A DNA stretch of 64,000 nucleotides from Chitinophaga skermanii. GTDB lineage: Bacteria > Bacteroidota > Bacteroidia > Chitinophagales > Chitinophagaceae. Under the pieces are notes generated by a model. It worked only from the letters and a program-made list of their open reading frames with translations, ran no database searches and was not told where the DNA came from. Numbering within the stretch: the stretch's first letter is position 1; every line of letters begins with the position of its first letter. The translations under genes were made by a program, and so were the position numbers. Below are positions 1-8,782 of this stretch, piece after piece. Location: positions 186,001 to 250,000 of the forward strand of contig NZ_QLLL01000002.1 in NCBI RefSeq assembly GCF_003259335.1. Direction: 5' to 3'.

Positions 1-53
1 TTGTCGTAGCTTTATAAAAATTTATTATCCTTCTGATCAGTATACAAAGAATC

Positions 54-78
54 CCCGGTACCGCTAAGCAATACCGGG
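54..78 (-). terminator. weak hairpin downstream of the beta-barrel gene
   Basis: Seven-base arms CCCGGTA (54-60) and TACCGGG (72-78) enclose an 11-nt loop, about 20 bases past the stop of the minus-strand gene ending at 100. No clean T-run follows, so termination is inferred from position only. Confidence 0.4.
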
Positions 79-99
79 TTTCGATAGGATTCAATACCT

Positions 100-2490
100 T
101 TAATGAGCCCTGCTTTTCTCGTCCTCGTTCCCTGCCTCGCGCTGTTTCGTACTTATTTTATGGTTCCCCATTTTGTAACTGATCGACACTCTAAAGCCGC
201 GGCTATCTCCATAACTACGTACCGTATTCTTGATGTTATTAGAATAATAAGCAATCAAAGGGCGCTGCGCATTCAATAGATCTTCGCCCGTTACGGTTAA
301 TGTCAATTTCTTATCCATCAATAAAAACTTCATTGACACATCCAATATATGCATAGTAGAAATATGGAAAATTTGATAACGCCCGGGTAACTGTACCGCA
401 TAATTGATACCCAAAAACGCCGTCTTCCCCTTGTTCATCGTAAAATCATTATTACTATAGATGTAGGCATTATAACCATCAATCGATTGAATAAAGCTGC
501 TGCGCGATTGTACATTTTGATAGTTCACATTTAAGCCGGTAAAGCTATTCCACCAATGCAAAGTATTGAAGTTGTAATACGTCGACACGCCCAATTGGTA
601 AGTATTCGCATAGTTCACAGGCGTTTGCTTTGTAATATTGGTGGTACTATCTACGATCGACAATTGCTGTCCAAAATCCGTTACCTGTGAATAATACAAG
701 TTGCTCACCCACTTTTGCTTGTGCACATAAGAAAACTCGGTATTATCGATATAAGAAGGTTGTAAGAAAGGATTACCTGCTGAATAGAAATACGGGCTGG
801 TGCGAATTACGAAGGGGTTCAAGTAATCGAAATCCGGGCGGCGAATACGGCGACTATAGCTAAGCGAATACGAATGATCGTTGCTAGGCGCATATGTAAT
901 AAAAGCTGTTGGAAACAAGCGCGTATAATTGTTTGTATTGGTTTGATCTAAGTTTTTAGAATAACCTTTGGTTTGCGTAGCCTCCATCCGTAAGCCTAAC
1001 TGCATTTCCCATTTCGAATGCAGTTTTTTATTTGCCGAGAAATACAGTGCTTCGTTATGCTCCTTATAATTAAAAATATTCGACTGATCAACATTCGGTA
1101 CCGTTGTACCCGTATGATGATCGAAAACCGCTAAATCATTGTTGGTATTGGTATATGAAACCCTACCGCCTACGCTAATATTGGCCCATTTATAGGGTAA
1201 GCTTATATCAGCTTTAGCAGAATAGTTGTCGATTTTATTGACGTTGGTATTGGTAGATGAAAAGAAGGTATTGTTTTCAATTTGCTTACTATCGTTGAGT
1301 TCGTTACCGGCAAAGAAGCGGTTATCGTGCTTTTTGTAGGAAAAATAATCCATATCGATGGTAATGCTTTTCCCGGTTGAGTCCAATGTAATAGCATGGT
1401 ACCAGTTTACACTGTTCATCTTTGGCTTATTGGCTGATTGCGCAGTGGTAGCAATAAAACCTTTGGCTACCTGCGTTTGGGGATCTATTATACTGGTGAA
1501 TGGTGCATTATTGGCATCCCGATCTGAAAAACTACCTAAATATTTAACACCGGTTGTCCACTTAGATGTTAGCTTATAATCAACCCCTACACTGGTACTC
1601 AACCCACTTTCTGTAGATGTAGTACGTACATGTTGTAACCAATGTGCTGAAGGGTATAATATGGCTTGGTCTGAAGTGGTACGTAACTGTTGTTGACTTT
1701 TACTAATAGAAGCCTGTACCGCTAATTGCCGGTGGTTATAAGTAAATAATGCTTGGAAGTTACTGCCAGCATAGGTTTTTTGAATATAAGATCCTCCAAT
1801 ATTGGCCATCCAAGAATTTGCCTTTGCTTTCTTTAATTTAATATTGATAAGACCGTTGTTACCCTCTGCCTCGTATTGCGCAGGCGGTGTAGTAATTACT
1901 TCAATGCTCTTTATATGATCTGCCGGGATCGATTTTAGAAAGGTGGCTACATCCTCTTGCGACATTCTTTGTAAACGGTCGTCAATCATCACCAATACCT
2001 CGCCCTTTCCTACAATAGAAACTACATCATTCTGCACACGTACACCCGGCGCAGCTTTCAATGCATCTAAGGCAGTTCCCCCGGTTGGCATAACGGCATG
2101 CTCTACATTAAATACCAAGCGATCTACCTTTCGTTCAATCAATTGCTTAGCGGCAGTAACCGTTACTCCTTGTAAGGCCGTTGCATCTTGTATATTCAAT
2201 ATGCCTAGGTCGGTATCTTGTTCCAGTAACACTTCTTTATTTATTACTTCCTTACCAAAATGCTGCATGCGAACCTGGTAAATGCCCTTCGCGGCTTTAA
2301 ACGTAAATTGTCCCAGGCTATCCGTCACCATTTGTTGAACGGGCGAATGCGCTTCTTTAAATAAGCCCACGTATACAAATTCTACCGGCACTTGTTGCTG
2401 GTTCAATACTTTGCCTTTGATGGAAAATTGTTGACTAAAAACATTGCTATACAATAAAATTGCTGCCACGAAGAGTAAAACCTGTTTCAT
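100..2490 (-). CDS. TonB-dependent-receptor-like outer-membrane beta-barrel protein
   Basis: Outer-membrane protein of the Bacteroidota 'outer membrane beta-barrel family' type. The order is a signal peptide (MKQVLLF...VFSQ), a carboxypeptidase-regulatory-like beta-sandwich (about residues 25-100), a plug-like domain (about 105-225), then a long barrel rich in Tyr/Asn/Ser strands. The start chosen is the Met directly before the signal peptide; an in-frame Met eight codons upstream would precede it with non-signal sequence. At about 796 aa it is of usual length for this family, shorter than SusC proteins, and no SusD partner is adjacent. The substrate is unknown. It diverges from a LytS/LytTR pair, which may control it, though that is inference. 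Confidence 0.85.
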   Translation of the reverse strand: MKQVLLFVAAILLYSNVFSQQFSIKGKVLNQQQVPVEFVYVGLFKEAHSPVQQMVTDSLGQFTFKAAKGIYQVRMQHFGKEVINKEVLLEQDTDLGILNIQDATALQGVTVTAAKQLIERKVDRLVFNVEHAVMPTGGTALDALKAAPGVRVQNDVVSIVGKGEVLVMIDDRLQRMSQEDVATFLKSIPADHIKSIEVITTPPAQYEAEGNNGLINIKLKKAKANSWMANIGGSYIQKTYAGSNFQALFTYNHRQLAVQASISKSQQQLRTTSDQAILYPSAHWLQHVRTTSTESGLSTSVGVDYKLTSKWTTGVKYLGSFSDRDANNAPFTSIIDPQTQVAKGFIATTAQSANKPKMNSVNWYHAITLDSTGKSITIDMDYFSYKKHDNRFFAGNELNDSKQIENNTFFSSTNTNVNKIDNYSAKADISLPYKWANISVGGRVSYTNTNNDLAVFDHHTGTTVPNVDQSNIFNYKEHNEALYFSANKKLHSKWEMQLGLRMEATQTKGYSKNLDQTNTNNYTRLFPTAFITYAPSNDHSYSLSYSRRIRRPDFDYLNPFVIRTSPYFYSAGNPFLQPSYIDNTEFSYVHKQKWVSNLYYSQVTDFGQQLSIVDSTTNITKQTPVNYANTYQLGVSTYYNFNTLHWWNSFTGLNVNYQNVQSRSSFIQSIDGYNAYIYSNNDFTMNKGKTAFLGINYAVQLPGRYQIFHISTMHILDVSMKFLLMDKKLTLTVTGEDLLNAQRPLIAYYSNNIKNTVRSYGDSRGFRVSISYKMGNHKISTKQREAGNEDEKSRAH

Positions 2491-2620
2491 ATACTGTGAA
2501 TTAAAATCTGTCACAAAACAACAGGGAATAGTTCCGTTTAACTATTTTTATCGACAAACCCCCGCTGTTTTTCTACGAACCCGGGGGCATCTCTTTCTGA
2601 AAAGGAATAGTTTTGTAAGT

Positions 2621-3652
2621 ATGAATGAAACGTTACACAGCGGCACTTTAACTACACGAAAAGCAGCGCTTATACACTTAGTATTTTGGTTGTTGATAGC
2701 GTATTTTACCTTCGTAAAGAACCCTATCCACGCCAAGTTTCTTGTGCCAAATTTGTTTTATTGTACGTACGTGATGGTGTTTGTAAGCACCTTTTATGTG
2801 CATTACTTCGTAGTAATGCGGCGCGTGTTTCATCCTTTTAATTGGAAAAAGTTGCTGTTGGGGTTAATTGTTTCTTACTTGTTTTTTACCGGTATGCGCT
2901 GGTTGGTGGAACAAGAAATTACCCGTGTATTATTCGGGGAAGTGAATTATACGAGTACCACCTTGTTGAATTACTTGTTGGATAACATGCACTACAGCAG
3001 TATGCCTATTTTATTCAGCTCCTTTCTTTGGTTAGGGATCTATTTTGTGCGTTTACTGGAGTACAACCATGCTATTGTAGAAGAAAATCAAATCACAGAA
3101 ATCAAGTTCCTCAAGGCACAAATCAACCCCCATTTCGTATTCAATACCTTGAATAACATCTACTCGATGGTGTACTTCAAGTCGGACCAATCCTTGTTGG
3201 CCATAGAAAAATTGAGTCACGTGATGCGCTTCACCACCTACGAAGCCCAAAAGGAGAAGATCTACTTGCAAGATGAAATCAACTACATGAAAGCCTACAT
3301 TGAATTGGAGCAATTGCGCCACCAAGATGCAGGGGAAGTAAAATTTACCATCCAAACCAGGAACGACTACCTGGAGGTGCCCCCCTATATATTGTCACCA
3401 CTAGTTGAAAATGCTTTGAAACACGGGGTATTGACAAAAGAAATGACGATCGAAATTGATTTGAAAGTAGACCAACAAAGCTTAGTTTTCGCGATTACGA
3501 ACGAAATTGGTACACAAAAGAAAGATAAATTAGGGGGTATTGGGCTCGACAACCTGCAAAAACGGTTACAAATACACTATCCCAACAAACATACCCTTAC
3601 ATTAACAAACGCACAGAACCGCTTTACCGCTATATTAACCATTGCCTTATGA
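2621..3652 (+). CDS. LytS/YehU-type sensor histidine kinase
   Basis: Membrane histidine kinase of the His_kinase (LytS/YehU) family. Four hydrophobic segments fill the N-terminal ~150 residues. The phospho-acceptor motif INPHFVFNTLNNIYSM follows, then an N-box (SPLVENALKHG) and a G-box (GGIGLDNLQKR) of the ATPase domain. The 343-aa length is typical. I start at 2621, because the upstream extension of the frame reads as non-membrane, non-conserved sequence. A TAGTTTTG (2608-2615), resembling the Bacteroidota -7 element, sits just before it. The stop overlaps the next start by four bases (ATGA), so kinase and regulator are translationally coupled. The signal is unknown. Confidence 0.93.
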   Translation: MNETLHSGTLTTRKAALIHLVFWLLIAYFTFVKNPIHAKFLVPNLFYCTYVMVFVSTFYVHYFVVMRRVFHPFNWKKLLLGLIVSYLFFTGMRWLVEQEITRVLFGEVNYTSTTLLNYLLDNMHYSSMPILFSSFLWLGIYFVRLLEYNHAIVEENQITEIKFLKAQINPHFVFNTLNNIYSMVYFKSDQSLLAIEKLSHVMRFTTYEAQKEKIYLQDEINYMKAYIELEQLRHQDAGEVKFTIQTRNDYLEVPPYILSPLVENALKHGVLTKEMTIEIDLKVDQQSLVFAITNEIGTQKKDKLGGIGLDNLQKRLQIHYPNKHTLTLTNAQNRFTAILTIAL

Positions 3653-4350
3653 TCAACAACAAAATCAACTGTATTATACTCGACGACGAACCCTTCGCCG
3701 TGAAACTAATGGCCGATTACGTTTCCAAAGTACCGCAACTCAACTTGCTGTATGCCGATTGTGACGTATTCAAAGCCATGGATGTACTCAAAACGCAAGC
3801 AGTCGACCTCGTGTTCCTCGACATCCAAATGCCGCAACTAACCGGTATCGAGCTAATGCAACTCTTCAACCGGCAACATAACTTCATCATTACCTCGGCT
3901 TACCCGCAATACGCCTTAGAGGCCTATCAATTCCACGTGATCGACTTCCTGCTGAAGCCCATTACCTTTACCCGGTTCTATCAAAGTATTGAGAAATATA
4001 CCCGCTGGCAGGAAACTTTCCAGCTAACCGGGCGCGATGACTCTCTTTTCGTAAAAGCCGACCGGAAACACTATAAAATAGCGCCTAGTTCCATCCTTTA
4101 TATCGAAGGATTAAAAGATTATATCCGCATCCATACTACAACAGAGCAAATAATGGTACTGGAAAACATGAAAGATATTATAGAAAAATTACCTACGAAG
4201 CAATTTGTCCGTATTCATCGTTCCTATATCATTCCTTTAGATAAAATAAGAGTCATAGAGGGCAACCAGGTACAGATGGTGGATGGTACATATTTGCCGA
4301 TTGGCGAAACCTACCGGAAGATGGTGGGGGAATGGATTGAGAAAAAGTAG
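3649..4350 (+). CDS. LytTR-family response regulator
   Basis: Response regulator partner of the kinase just upstream. The receiver domain spans residues 5-120, with acidic residues D12/D13 and phospho-acceptor D58 (VFLDIQMP). The LytTR DNA-binding domain covers about 130-230 (ILYIEGLKDYIRI ... FVRIHRSYIIPLDKI). At 233 aa it is the standard length. It is encoded in a two-gene operon with overlapping stop and start codons. Targets are not evident from sequence. The divergent beta-barrel gene is the obvious candidate by position, but no repeat pair typical of LytTR binding was identified. Confidence 0.94.
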   Translation: MINNKINCIILDDEPFAVKLMADYVSKVPQLNLLYADCDVFKAMDVLKTQAVDLVFLDIQMPQLTGIELMQLFNRQHNFIITSAYPQYALEAYQFHVIDFLLKPITFTRFYQSIEKYTRWQETFQLTGRDDSLFVKADRKHYKIAPSSILYIEGLKDYIRIHTTTEQIMVLENMKDIIEKLPTKQFVRIHRSYIIPLDKIRVIEGNQVQMVDGTYLPIGETYRKMVGEWIEKK

Positions 4351-4620
4351 AAATAAATCACATATAATCTTTTTTATTTACAGGACCTTAGGAAAGGTCA
4401 TTATATATGATATGCTAAATAAGTAACCTGCTTATTCAATAAAAAATCGTACCTTTAATAGAATTATTTCGGGCTCCTGCCTCTGCTTCTTCTGATTTAG
4501 ATTTAATCTCTCTCAGTCATTGCTTTTCCAGCTGCCATATTGATTACCCTCAAAAATGTGTTTTATGAACTGTTCAATACACAAAAGAATTGATATTAGT
4601 TTTCATCTAACACCATTGAT

Positions 4621-4857
4621 ATGAAAATTTACGTTGGAAATTTGCATTACAGGGCATCGAGGAGCGCATTGTATGCTTTGTTCGTCCCATTTGGGTATGT
4701 ACAGCTAATTGAAATTCGTATGCTACAGGATGGTAGCGCTGAAGGAGTAGCCTTTGTATATATGAAAGGCCGGCACGACGGCACGAATGCTATACATCAA
4801 TTAGACGGTATGAACTTCATGAACAGGTTCTTACAAATATTCGAAATAGAAGAATAA
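4621..4857 (+). CDS. single-RRM RNA-binding protein
   Basis: A 78-aa protein that is almost entirely one RRM domain. RNP2 is clear near the N terminus (KIYVGNL). RNP1 is degenerate (EGVAFVYM), lacking the usual basic residue and first aromatic, while its Phe and Tyr remain. Small RRM proteins of this kind are common in Bacteroidota and cyanobacteria and bind RNA, often with cold or stress regulation. It lies 52 bases before a cold-shock-domain gene on the same strand, so the two may be co-transcribed. The 270 bases upstream hold no gene and could be a long leader. Confidence 0.85.
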   Translation: MKIYVGNLHYRASRSALYALFVPFGYVQLIEIRMLQDGSAEGVAFVYMKGRHDGTNAIHQLDGMNFMNRFLQIFEIEE

Positions 4858-4909
4858 GTACAAACTATTAATTGCAATATTGCATATCATTAAAAACAAA
4901 GGAAAAATT

Positions 4910-5356
4910 ATGAGTGATTCATTTTCTAAAAAAGCTAATCAGAACAAAAGAGCAAAAGCTAAAGAAGACAAAGCAGCGAAGATGAGAGATAGAAAACTGA
5001 ACAACAATAAAGGCAAAGGCTTAGAAGACATGTTAGCTTATATTGATGAAAATGGAAATCTCAGTTCTAAACCTCCAAAAGAAACGACCGAGTTTGAGAT
5101 TGATGCATCTGATATGACGGTTAAGGAGATTACACCTAACGCACCTAAAGATACTGCTAACACAGGTATCGTATCATTCTACAACAGTGCAAAAGGCTTC
5201 GGTTTCATCTCTGTTAAAGGCAGCAGCGACCGTATTTTCTTCCACAACCGTAATCTTTTACAACCAGTACAAGAGAACGACCATGTTACTTTCGAGGTAG
5301 AAAGAACTGCGAGGGGCAATAGCGCCGTAGACGTTAAAAAAGTGAGTAGATCGTAA
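4910..5356 (+). CDS. cold-shock-domain protein with lysine-rich N-terminal tail
   Basis: A 148-aa nucleic-acid-binding protein. The C-terminal cold-shock domain (about 85-146) has RNP1 KGFGFI (95-100) and an RNP2-like segment IFFHNR (109-114). The N-terminal 45 residues are rich in Lys, Asn and Ala and probably disordered; a linker of about 40 residues is acidic. I start at 4910, where an AAAGGA sequence lies 5-10 bases upstream; the longer frame adds ten residues without support. Classical CspA proteins are about 70 aa, so the basic extension is the notable feature. It probably acts as an RNA chaperone and may work with the RRM protein encoded just before it. Confidence 0.9.
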   Translation: MSDSFSKKANQNKRAKAKEDKAAKMRDRKLNNNKGKGLEDMLAYIDENGNLSSKPPKETTEFEIDASDMTVKEITPNAPKDTANTGIVSFYNSAKGFGFISVKGSSDRIFFHNRNLLQPVQENDHVTFEVERTARGNSAVDVKKVSRS

Positions 5357-5387
5357 GGCATTTTTAGCCCATTGATTCATGTATATT

Positions 5388-5427
5388 GGTCAAAAGAAAT
5401 ACTTAGGTATCTCTTTTGACCTTTTTT
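5388..5427 (+). terminator. rho-independent terminator after the cold-shock gene
   Basis: Fifteen-base arms (5388-5402 and 5407-5421) with one mismatch and a TTAG loop are followed by a run of six T. It ends the RRM/cold-shock unit before the convergent desaturase gene. Confidence 0.88.
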
Positions 5428-5434
5428 ATTGCCC

Positions 5435-6181
5435 TTATGCCAATTGCAGGGCCGGTTTCTTTACAATCCTGATAATCTTACAAAACGAGAAGAAACGAAT
5501 GAGGTAATACACCGGGTCTATTTCAAACCAACGCTTGCCAAAATTGACAGATGCCGGGTGTTTATGGTGATTATTGTGATACGACTCCCCTAACATTAAT
5601 ACATCCACAAACAGCAAGTTCATAGAAGTATTGCGCAATTTAAAGTTGATATATCCATACTTATGGGCAAACCAGTTCACAATAGCACCATGAAATGCTC
5701 CCATTGTAATAATAATAGGTAATAATAAATACTGCCAAGGGCTCGTTGCAAAAAATGCAAAGAATACTATATAAATACCTACCCATAATAAACGAGAAAC
5801 AGCGCTGTTAGCAAAGCGATCAAACCATGTCCATTCCGGTAAGTTCTTGGTGTACCGGGGATCAATAGTAGACTTATTATGAAGAATTTCTTGGTATACA
5901 GTTCTCGTTTTCCACATCATCGTGAAAATATTAGAAGAATATGAAGGCGAATGCGGGTCGAGCTCGGTATCGGTATGCGCGTGGTGTAACCGGTGCATAA
6001 TACCATATGCTTTAGGACTCATGTAAGAAGACCCTTGGGTGATATAAGTAACTACAAAAAAGAACTTTTCCCAACCTTTACTCATCGTAAAAGCACCATG
6101 TGCTGCATAGCGGTGTTGAAAGAATGTTTGAGAAAATAGCGATAGATACCATACTGCCACGAAGAACAGGAACACAATCAT
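5435..6181 (-). CDS. acyl-CoA/fatty-acid desaturase
   Basis: Integral-membrane di-iron desaturase that would insert a double bond into acyl chains, probably delta-9 of acyl-CoA. The three histidine boxes are present: HRYAAH (23-28), HRLHHAH (63-69) and HNNHH (202-206). Hydrophobic segments lie around 1-20, 38-55 and 130-165. At 248 aa it is short for the family (often 280-380) but keeps every histidine box. It is convergent with the cold-shock gene. Membrane desaturases are often cold-responsive, so sitting beside two cold/RNA-binding genes may be functional, but this is inference. Confidence 0.92.
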   Translation of the reverse strand: MIVFLFFVAVWYLSLFSQTFFQHRYAAHGAFTMSKGWEKFFFVVTYITQGSSYMSPKAYGIMHRLHHAHTDTELDPHSPSYSSNIFTMMWKTRTVYQEILHNKSTIDPRYTKNLPEWTWFDRFANSAVSRLLWVGIYIVFFAFFATSPWQYLLLPIIITMGAFHGAIVNWFAHKYGYINFKLRNTSMNLLFVDVLMLGESYHNNHHKHPASVNFGKRWFEIDPVYYLIRFFSFCKIIRIVKKPALQLA

Positions 6182-6331
6182 ATTTGAAATTTTGTAGGAG
6201 CGGAAATAAATCTCAAATACGCAAGGAAGAATAGATGAAAAAAATAAAGACGCTACTGGTGAAGAGAAGGATTTCTCTAAATATAGGCTTTTATATGTTA
6301 AGGAAATGACAAAGGGAAGAATATAAAAACA

Positions 6332-6364
6332 AAGAGCCCTGTATTTGAAACATACAGGGCTCTT
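6332..6364 (-). terminator. rho-independent terminator after the EthD-like gene
   Basis: Perfect 12-base arms AAGAGCCCTGTA / TACAGGGCTCTT with a nine-base loop. Read on the minus strand it is followed by TTGTTTTTAT. It lies 14 bases past the stop of the minus-strand gene at 6379. Confidence 0.88.
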
Positions 6365-6378
6365 ATTTGCTAATTATA

Positions 6379-6768
6379 TTACTCTACGACTTCACTGATT
6401 TGTACAACAGGCGTAGTATTTGTATACTTTATAAAATCGGCCCTAATCTCGGTAACGTGTTTCGCCAACGCTTCTTCATAATCTGATAGTTTATCGAAGT
6501 ACAAGTACCCAATCGCTAAAAAAGGCATGGGCTGATCGGGCATACCACTTTTCAAACCTTGATCAATGGCCAAGTGCTTAGGATTGAAGAACTTCCGCAT
6601 AAGTGGCATGTGGCTGTTCTTGTAATAGTTCATATCAAATGTTTTGCCTTCGCCATTGGGGTAAAGAATGGTCACTTTAATCATCCCCTTTTTAACGGTA
6701 GACTGTGCCTTAACAAAAGTACACGAGATGGCAAATAGTAGGGTCAGTAAAAGGAGTTTCGCTTTCAT
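6379..6768 (-). CDS. secreted EthD-family protein
   Basis: A 129-aa protein with a clear signal peptide (MKAKLLLL...FVKAQ), then an EthD-type dimeric alpha/beta-barrel fold. Seen are the opening strand MIKVTILYPN, the NYYKNSHMPLMRKFF segment with its conserved His, and the closing HVTEIRADFIKYTNTTPVVQ strand. EthD was named from an ether-degradation cluster, but most members have no known substrate. A terminator follows it, and the next gene upstream is over 600 bases away, so it is probably monocistronic. Confidence 0.85.
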   Translation of the reverse strand: MKAKLLLLTLLFAISCTFVKAQSTVKKGMIKVTILYPNGEGKTFDMNYYKNSHMPLMRKFFNPKHLAIDQGLKSGMPDQPMPFLAIGYLYFDKLSDYEEALAKHVTEIRADFIKYTNTTPVVQISEVVE

Positions 6769-6960
6769 GCATGCATGGATTTAGTGGTTGCGTGGAAAGT
6801 TTGTATCGTAATGTACGATATTAAACGGATTAGGTTCATCAAATTATAAGGTATTGGAAGGATAGGTTTTTTGTACGAAGTATCCTTGCAGTGTAACATA
6901 TTTTTGTATCTAATTGAAGATGATTAGTTTAATGAGCTTCCTAAATGTCATTATAATATC

Positions 6961-7004
6961 TTCCAATGTTCTTCTAATGTTCTTCCAATGTTATCCCAAT
7001 GTTC
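6961..7004. repeat. four tandem copies of an 11-bp unit
   Basis: Consensus TTCCAATGTTC at 6961, 6972, 6983 and 6994, with one or two substitutions in copies 2-4. The period is close to one turn of B-DNA. Degenerate relatives (TTCCATGC, TTCCAAGT, TTCCATGTGA) continue to about 7105. Confidence 0.85.
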
Positions 7005-7110
7005 TACATATATACCCCATATACCTGGGATATATGCTTCCATGCTATTTGACTATTAGCTTCATGTGATTGCTAAGGTGCTTCCAAGTAGTTTCCATGT
7101 GATTTCAACC

Positions 7111-7140
7111 TAATTCCATGTAATTCCATGTAATTCCATG
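7111..7140. repeat. three perfect tandem copies of a 10-bp unit
   Basis: TAATTCCATG occurs three times without a mismatch (7111, 7121, 7131), followed by a decayed copy TAATTACATA. It shares the TTCCATG core with the 11-bp array 110 bases upstream. Confidence 0.9.
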
Positions 7141-7408
7141 TAATTACATAGTGTTTATATAGTAGAGAGATGCTATTCAATAGTATGTAGATCGTTGTTT
7201 ACCCAGTAATGCATCGTTCGTTTACCGAAGGCAGCCTGTACTTTTATTGAATTTCAATCAATTACAACAAATACCATGTAAGATATACATTTCCATGCCC
7301 AGCCTTTTTCTCGTAATAGGTTGAAAGTGGATGTTTTATAAAAATACAACGTACCTTATTGAAATGGTAAAAAGGGAATTGACTATTTTTACTACGTAAC
7401 ACCCTTCC

Positions 7409-7993
7409 ATGAAACAAATACTTTTAGCTGCTACCTGCTCCTTCATGAGCATTGTACTACATGCACAATCCACCTCACCAGGTTATATCGTCACTACGTC
7501 CAATGATACCCTCGCGGTTCAGATAAAAATGAAACGAAATGTATTTGGCCAGGTAACCAATAACTATACAGATGAAGTAGAAGTCGTAGATAGCGTAAAA
7601 GGTACCATTAAATATTTGCCGGGTGATATTCATGCATATGGCATCGTGCGTGAAGATCACAAGTTAATGTTTGTTTCTAAACCCACAACAAGTGGAGAAC
7701 AGAAGTTCTTATATCCTATGTATGTAGGTCCTAAATCGAGCTTATATGCCTACGGGATATTCACCTCCGGAGGTGGTTATGCCATGCCTAATAAACAAGT
7801 TTTCTATACGTTTGAAAAAGCAGGTGGTATATTTCTTTGCCTGAAAAACATAGTGAACAAGAAATTCAAAGCACAAGTAAAAGCGTTTTACCAAGATAGC
7901 CCTGCAGTGATGGAAATCATTGATTCGAAATTGAAATACTGGCTTGAATTGGATAAGGATCTACTCGTTATTTTGAAAAAAGCGAATGAATAA
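7409..7993 (+). CDS. secreted protein of unknown function
   Basis: A 194-aa protein with a signal peptide (MKQILLAATC...VLHAQS). The mature part alternates beta-strand-like segments (GYIVTTSNDTLAVQIKMKRN, GTIKYLPGDIHAYGIV) with a helical C terminus ending in many Leu and Lys. The opening 'G.I.T..NDT....I' phrase resembles uncharacterised secreted Bacteroidota proteins, but I cannot name a family with confidence. It is flanked upstream by the repeat-bearing gap and downstream by a RidA-like gene in the same direction, 117 bases away. Confidence 0.75.
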   Translation: MKQILLAATCSFMSIVLHAQSTSPGYIVTTSNDTLAVQIKMKRNVFGQVTNNYTDEVEVVDSVKGTIKYLPGDIHAYGIVREDHKLMFVSKPTTSGEQKFLYPMYVGPKSSLYAYGIFTSGGGYAMPNKQVFYTFEKAGGIFLCLKNIVNKKFKAQVKAFYQDSPAVMEIIDSKLKYWLELDKDLLVILKKANE

Positions 7994-8110
7994 TCACCGC
8001 TAATTTCAACCAGCAATAATGACCATTCATCCCATGTTGCTATGGGTTACATGTTTCATGTTCTATATTTATTAGATCACAAAAAACTCGGAACCCTTAA
8101 ACGCTTACTC

Positions 8111-8590
8111 ATGAGAAGAACAGTCCCTCTACTCTGTTTTGTAACCATGCTATTGGCTGCCACTGCGTGCAGCAACAACCAAGCTCCCAAAGAAACAGCC
8201 CTCAAAGCCGACAGTACAACTACACGTACGATCAAAGAAAAATGGCATTGGGGAAATGAAAAAAAGCAAATCGATGATCCCGGTTACGCCCAAATTGTAA
8301 AAGTAGGCAACACCCTGTACATCTCTGGTATTGCAACCGACGATTTAAGTCCTGCCGGTATCAGCAGCGTGTACAGCAACTTGGAGAAATGTTTGCAAAC
8401 CTATGGTGCTACCTTTAGCAATGTTGTAAAAGAAACATTGTACACTACCGACATTGAATTGATGAAAAAGCACAACAATGCGCGCTTACCTTTTTACAAA
8501 GGTGATTACCCCGCAGCAACTTGGGTGCAAATTAGCAGGCTCTACGAAGCCAATGCCAAGTTAGAAGTCGATTTAATAGCGGAACTATAG
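8111..8590 (+). CDS. lipoprotein RidA/YjgF-family protein
   Basis: A 159-aa protein whose N terminus is a lipoprotein signal (MRRTVPLLCF...AATAC, lipobox ending at Cys). A RidA-like domain follows: GYAQIVKVGNTLYISGIATDD, the trimer-forming core ISSVYSNLEKCLQTYGATFSNVVKETLYTTDI, and the closing AKLEVDLIAEL. RidA proteins hydrolyse reactive enamine/imine intermediates. Extracytoplasmic members are less understood, and the usual catalytic Arg of the 'R.AV.V..LP' motif is not in the standard context here (WVQISRLYE). I start at 8111, where the lipoprotein signal begins. A terminator follows. Confidence 0.86.
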   Translation: MRRTVPLLCFVTMLLAATACSNNQAPKETALKADSTTTRTIKEKWHWGNEKKQIDDPGYAQIVKVGNTLYISGIATDDLSPAGISSVYSNLEKCLQTYGATFSNVVKETLYTTDIELMKKHNNARLPFYKGDYPAATWVQISRLYEANAKLEVDLIAEL

Positions 8591-8613
8591 TGGTTTAAAC
8601 AAGCTATTATTGT

Positions 8614-8649
8614 CAATGCACAACCGGCCTGGTTGTGCATTGCTTTTTT
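8614..8649 (+). terminator. rho-independent terminator after the RidA-like gene
   Basis: Perfect 12-base arms CAATGCACAACC / GGTTGTGCATTG with loop GGCCT, followed by C and six T. Confidence 0.92.
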
Positions 8650-8782
8650 AATGCGTTATTATTATAAATGTTGCGTCATCAAATTTGTTTGAAAAATTGT
8701 CTTTCTTTGTAGCACATTTTCAACTTATTATGCTGTACAATGCACAGCGTTAAACTCTATAAACACAACATTCAATATTCAA

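Larger units (their letters stand above)
6769..7408. other. 640-base gene-free region with short tandem repeats
   Basis: No supportable coding frame. It is AT-rich and carries two short tandem arrays (annotated separately). Between them is an imperfect inverted repeat with arms near 7007-7019 and 7026-7036. It lies between divergently transcribed genes, so promoters for both sides are expected here. Confidence 0.7.

Noticed and set aside
6379..6768. EthD-like gene as part of an ether-degradation pathway
   Set aside because: No cytochrome P450 or ferredoxin genes are near, and the protein is secreted; the family name alone is not evidence.
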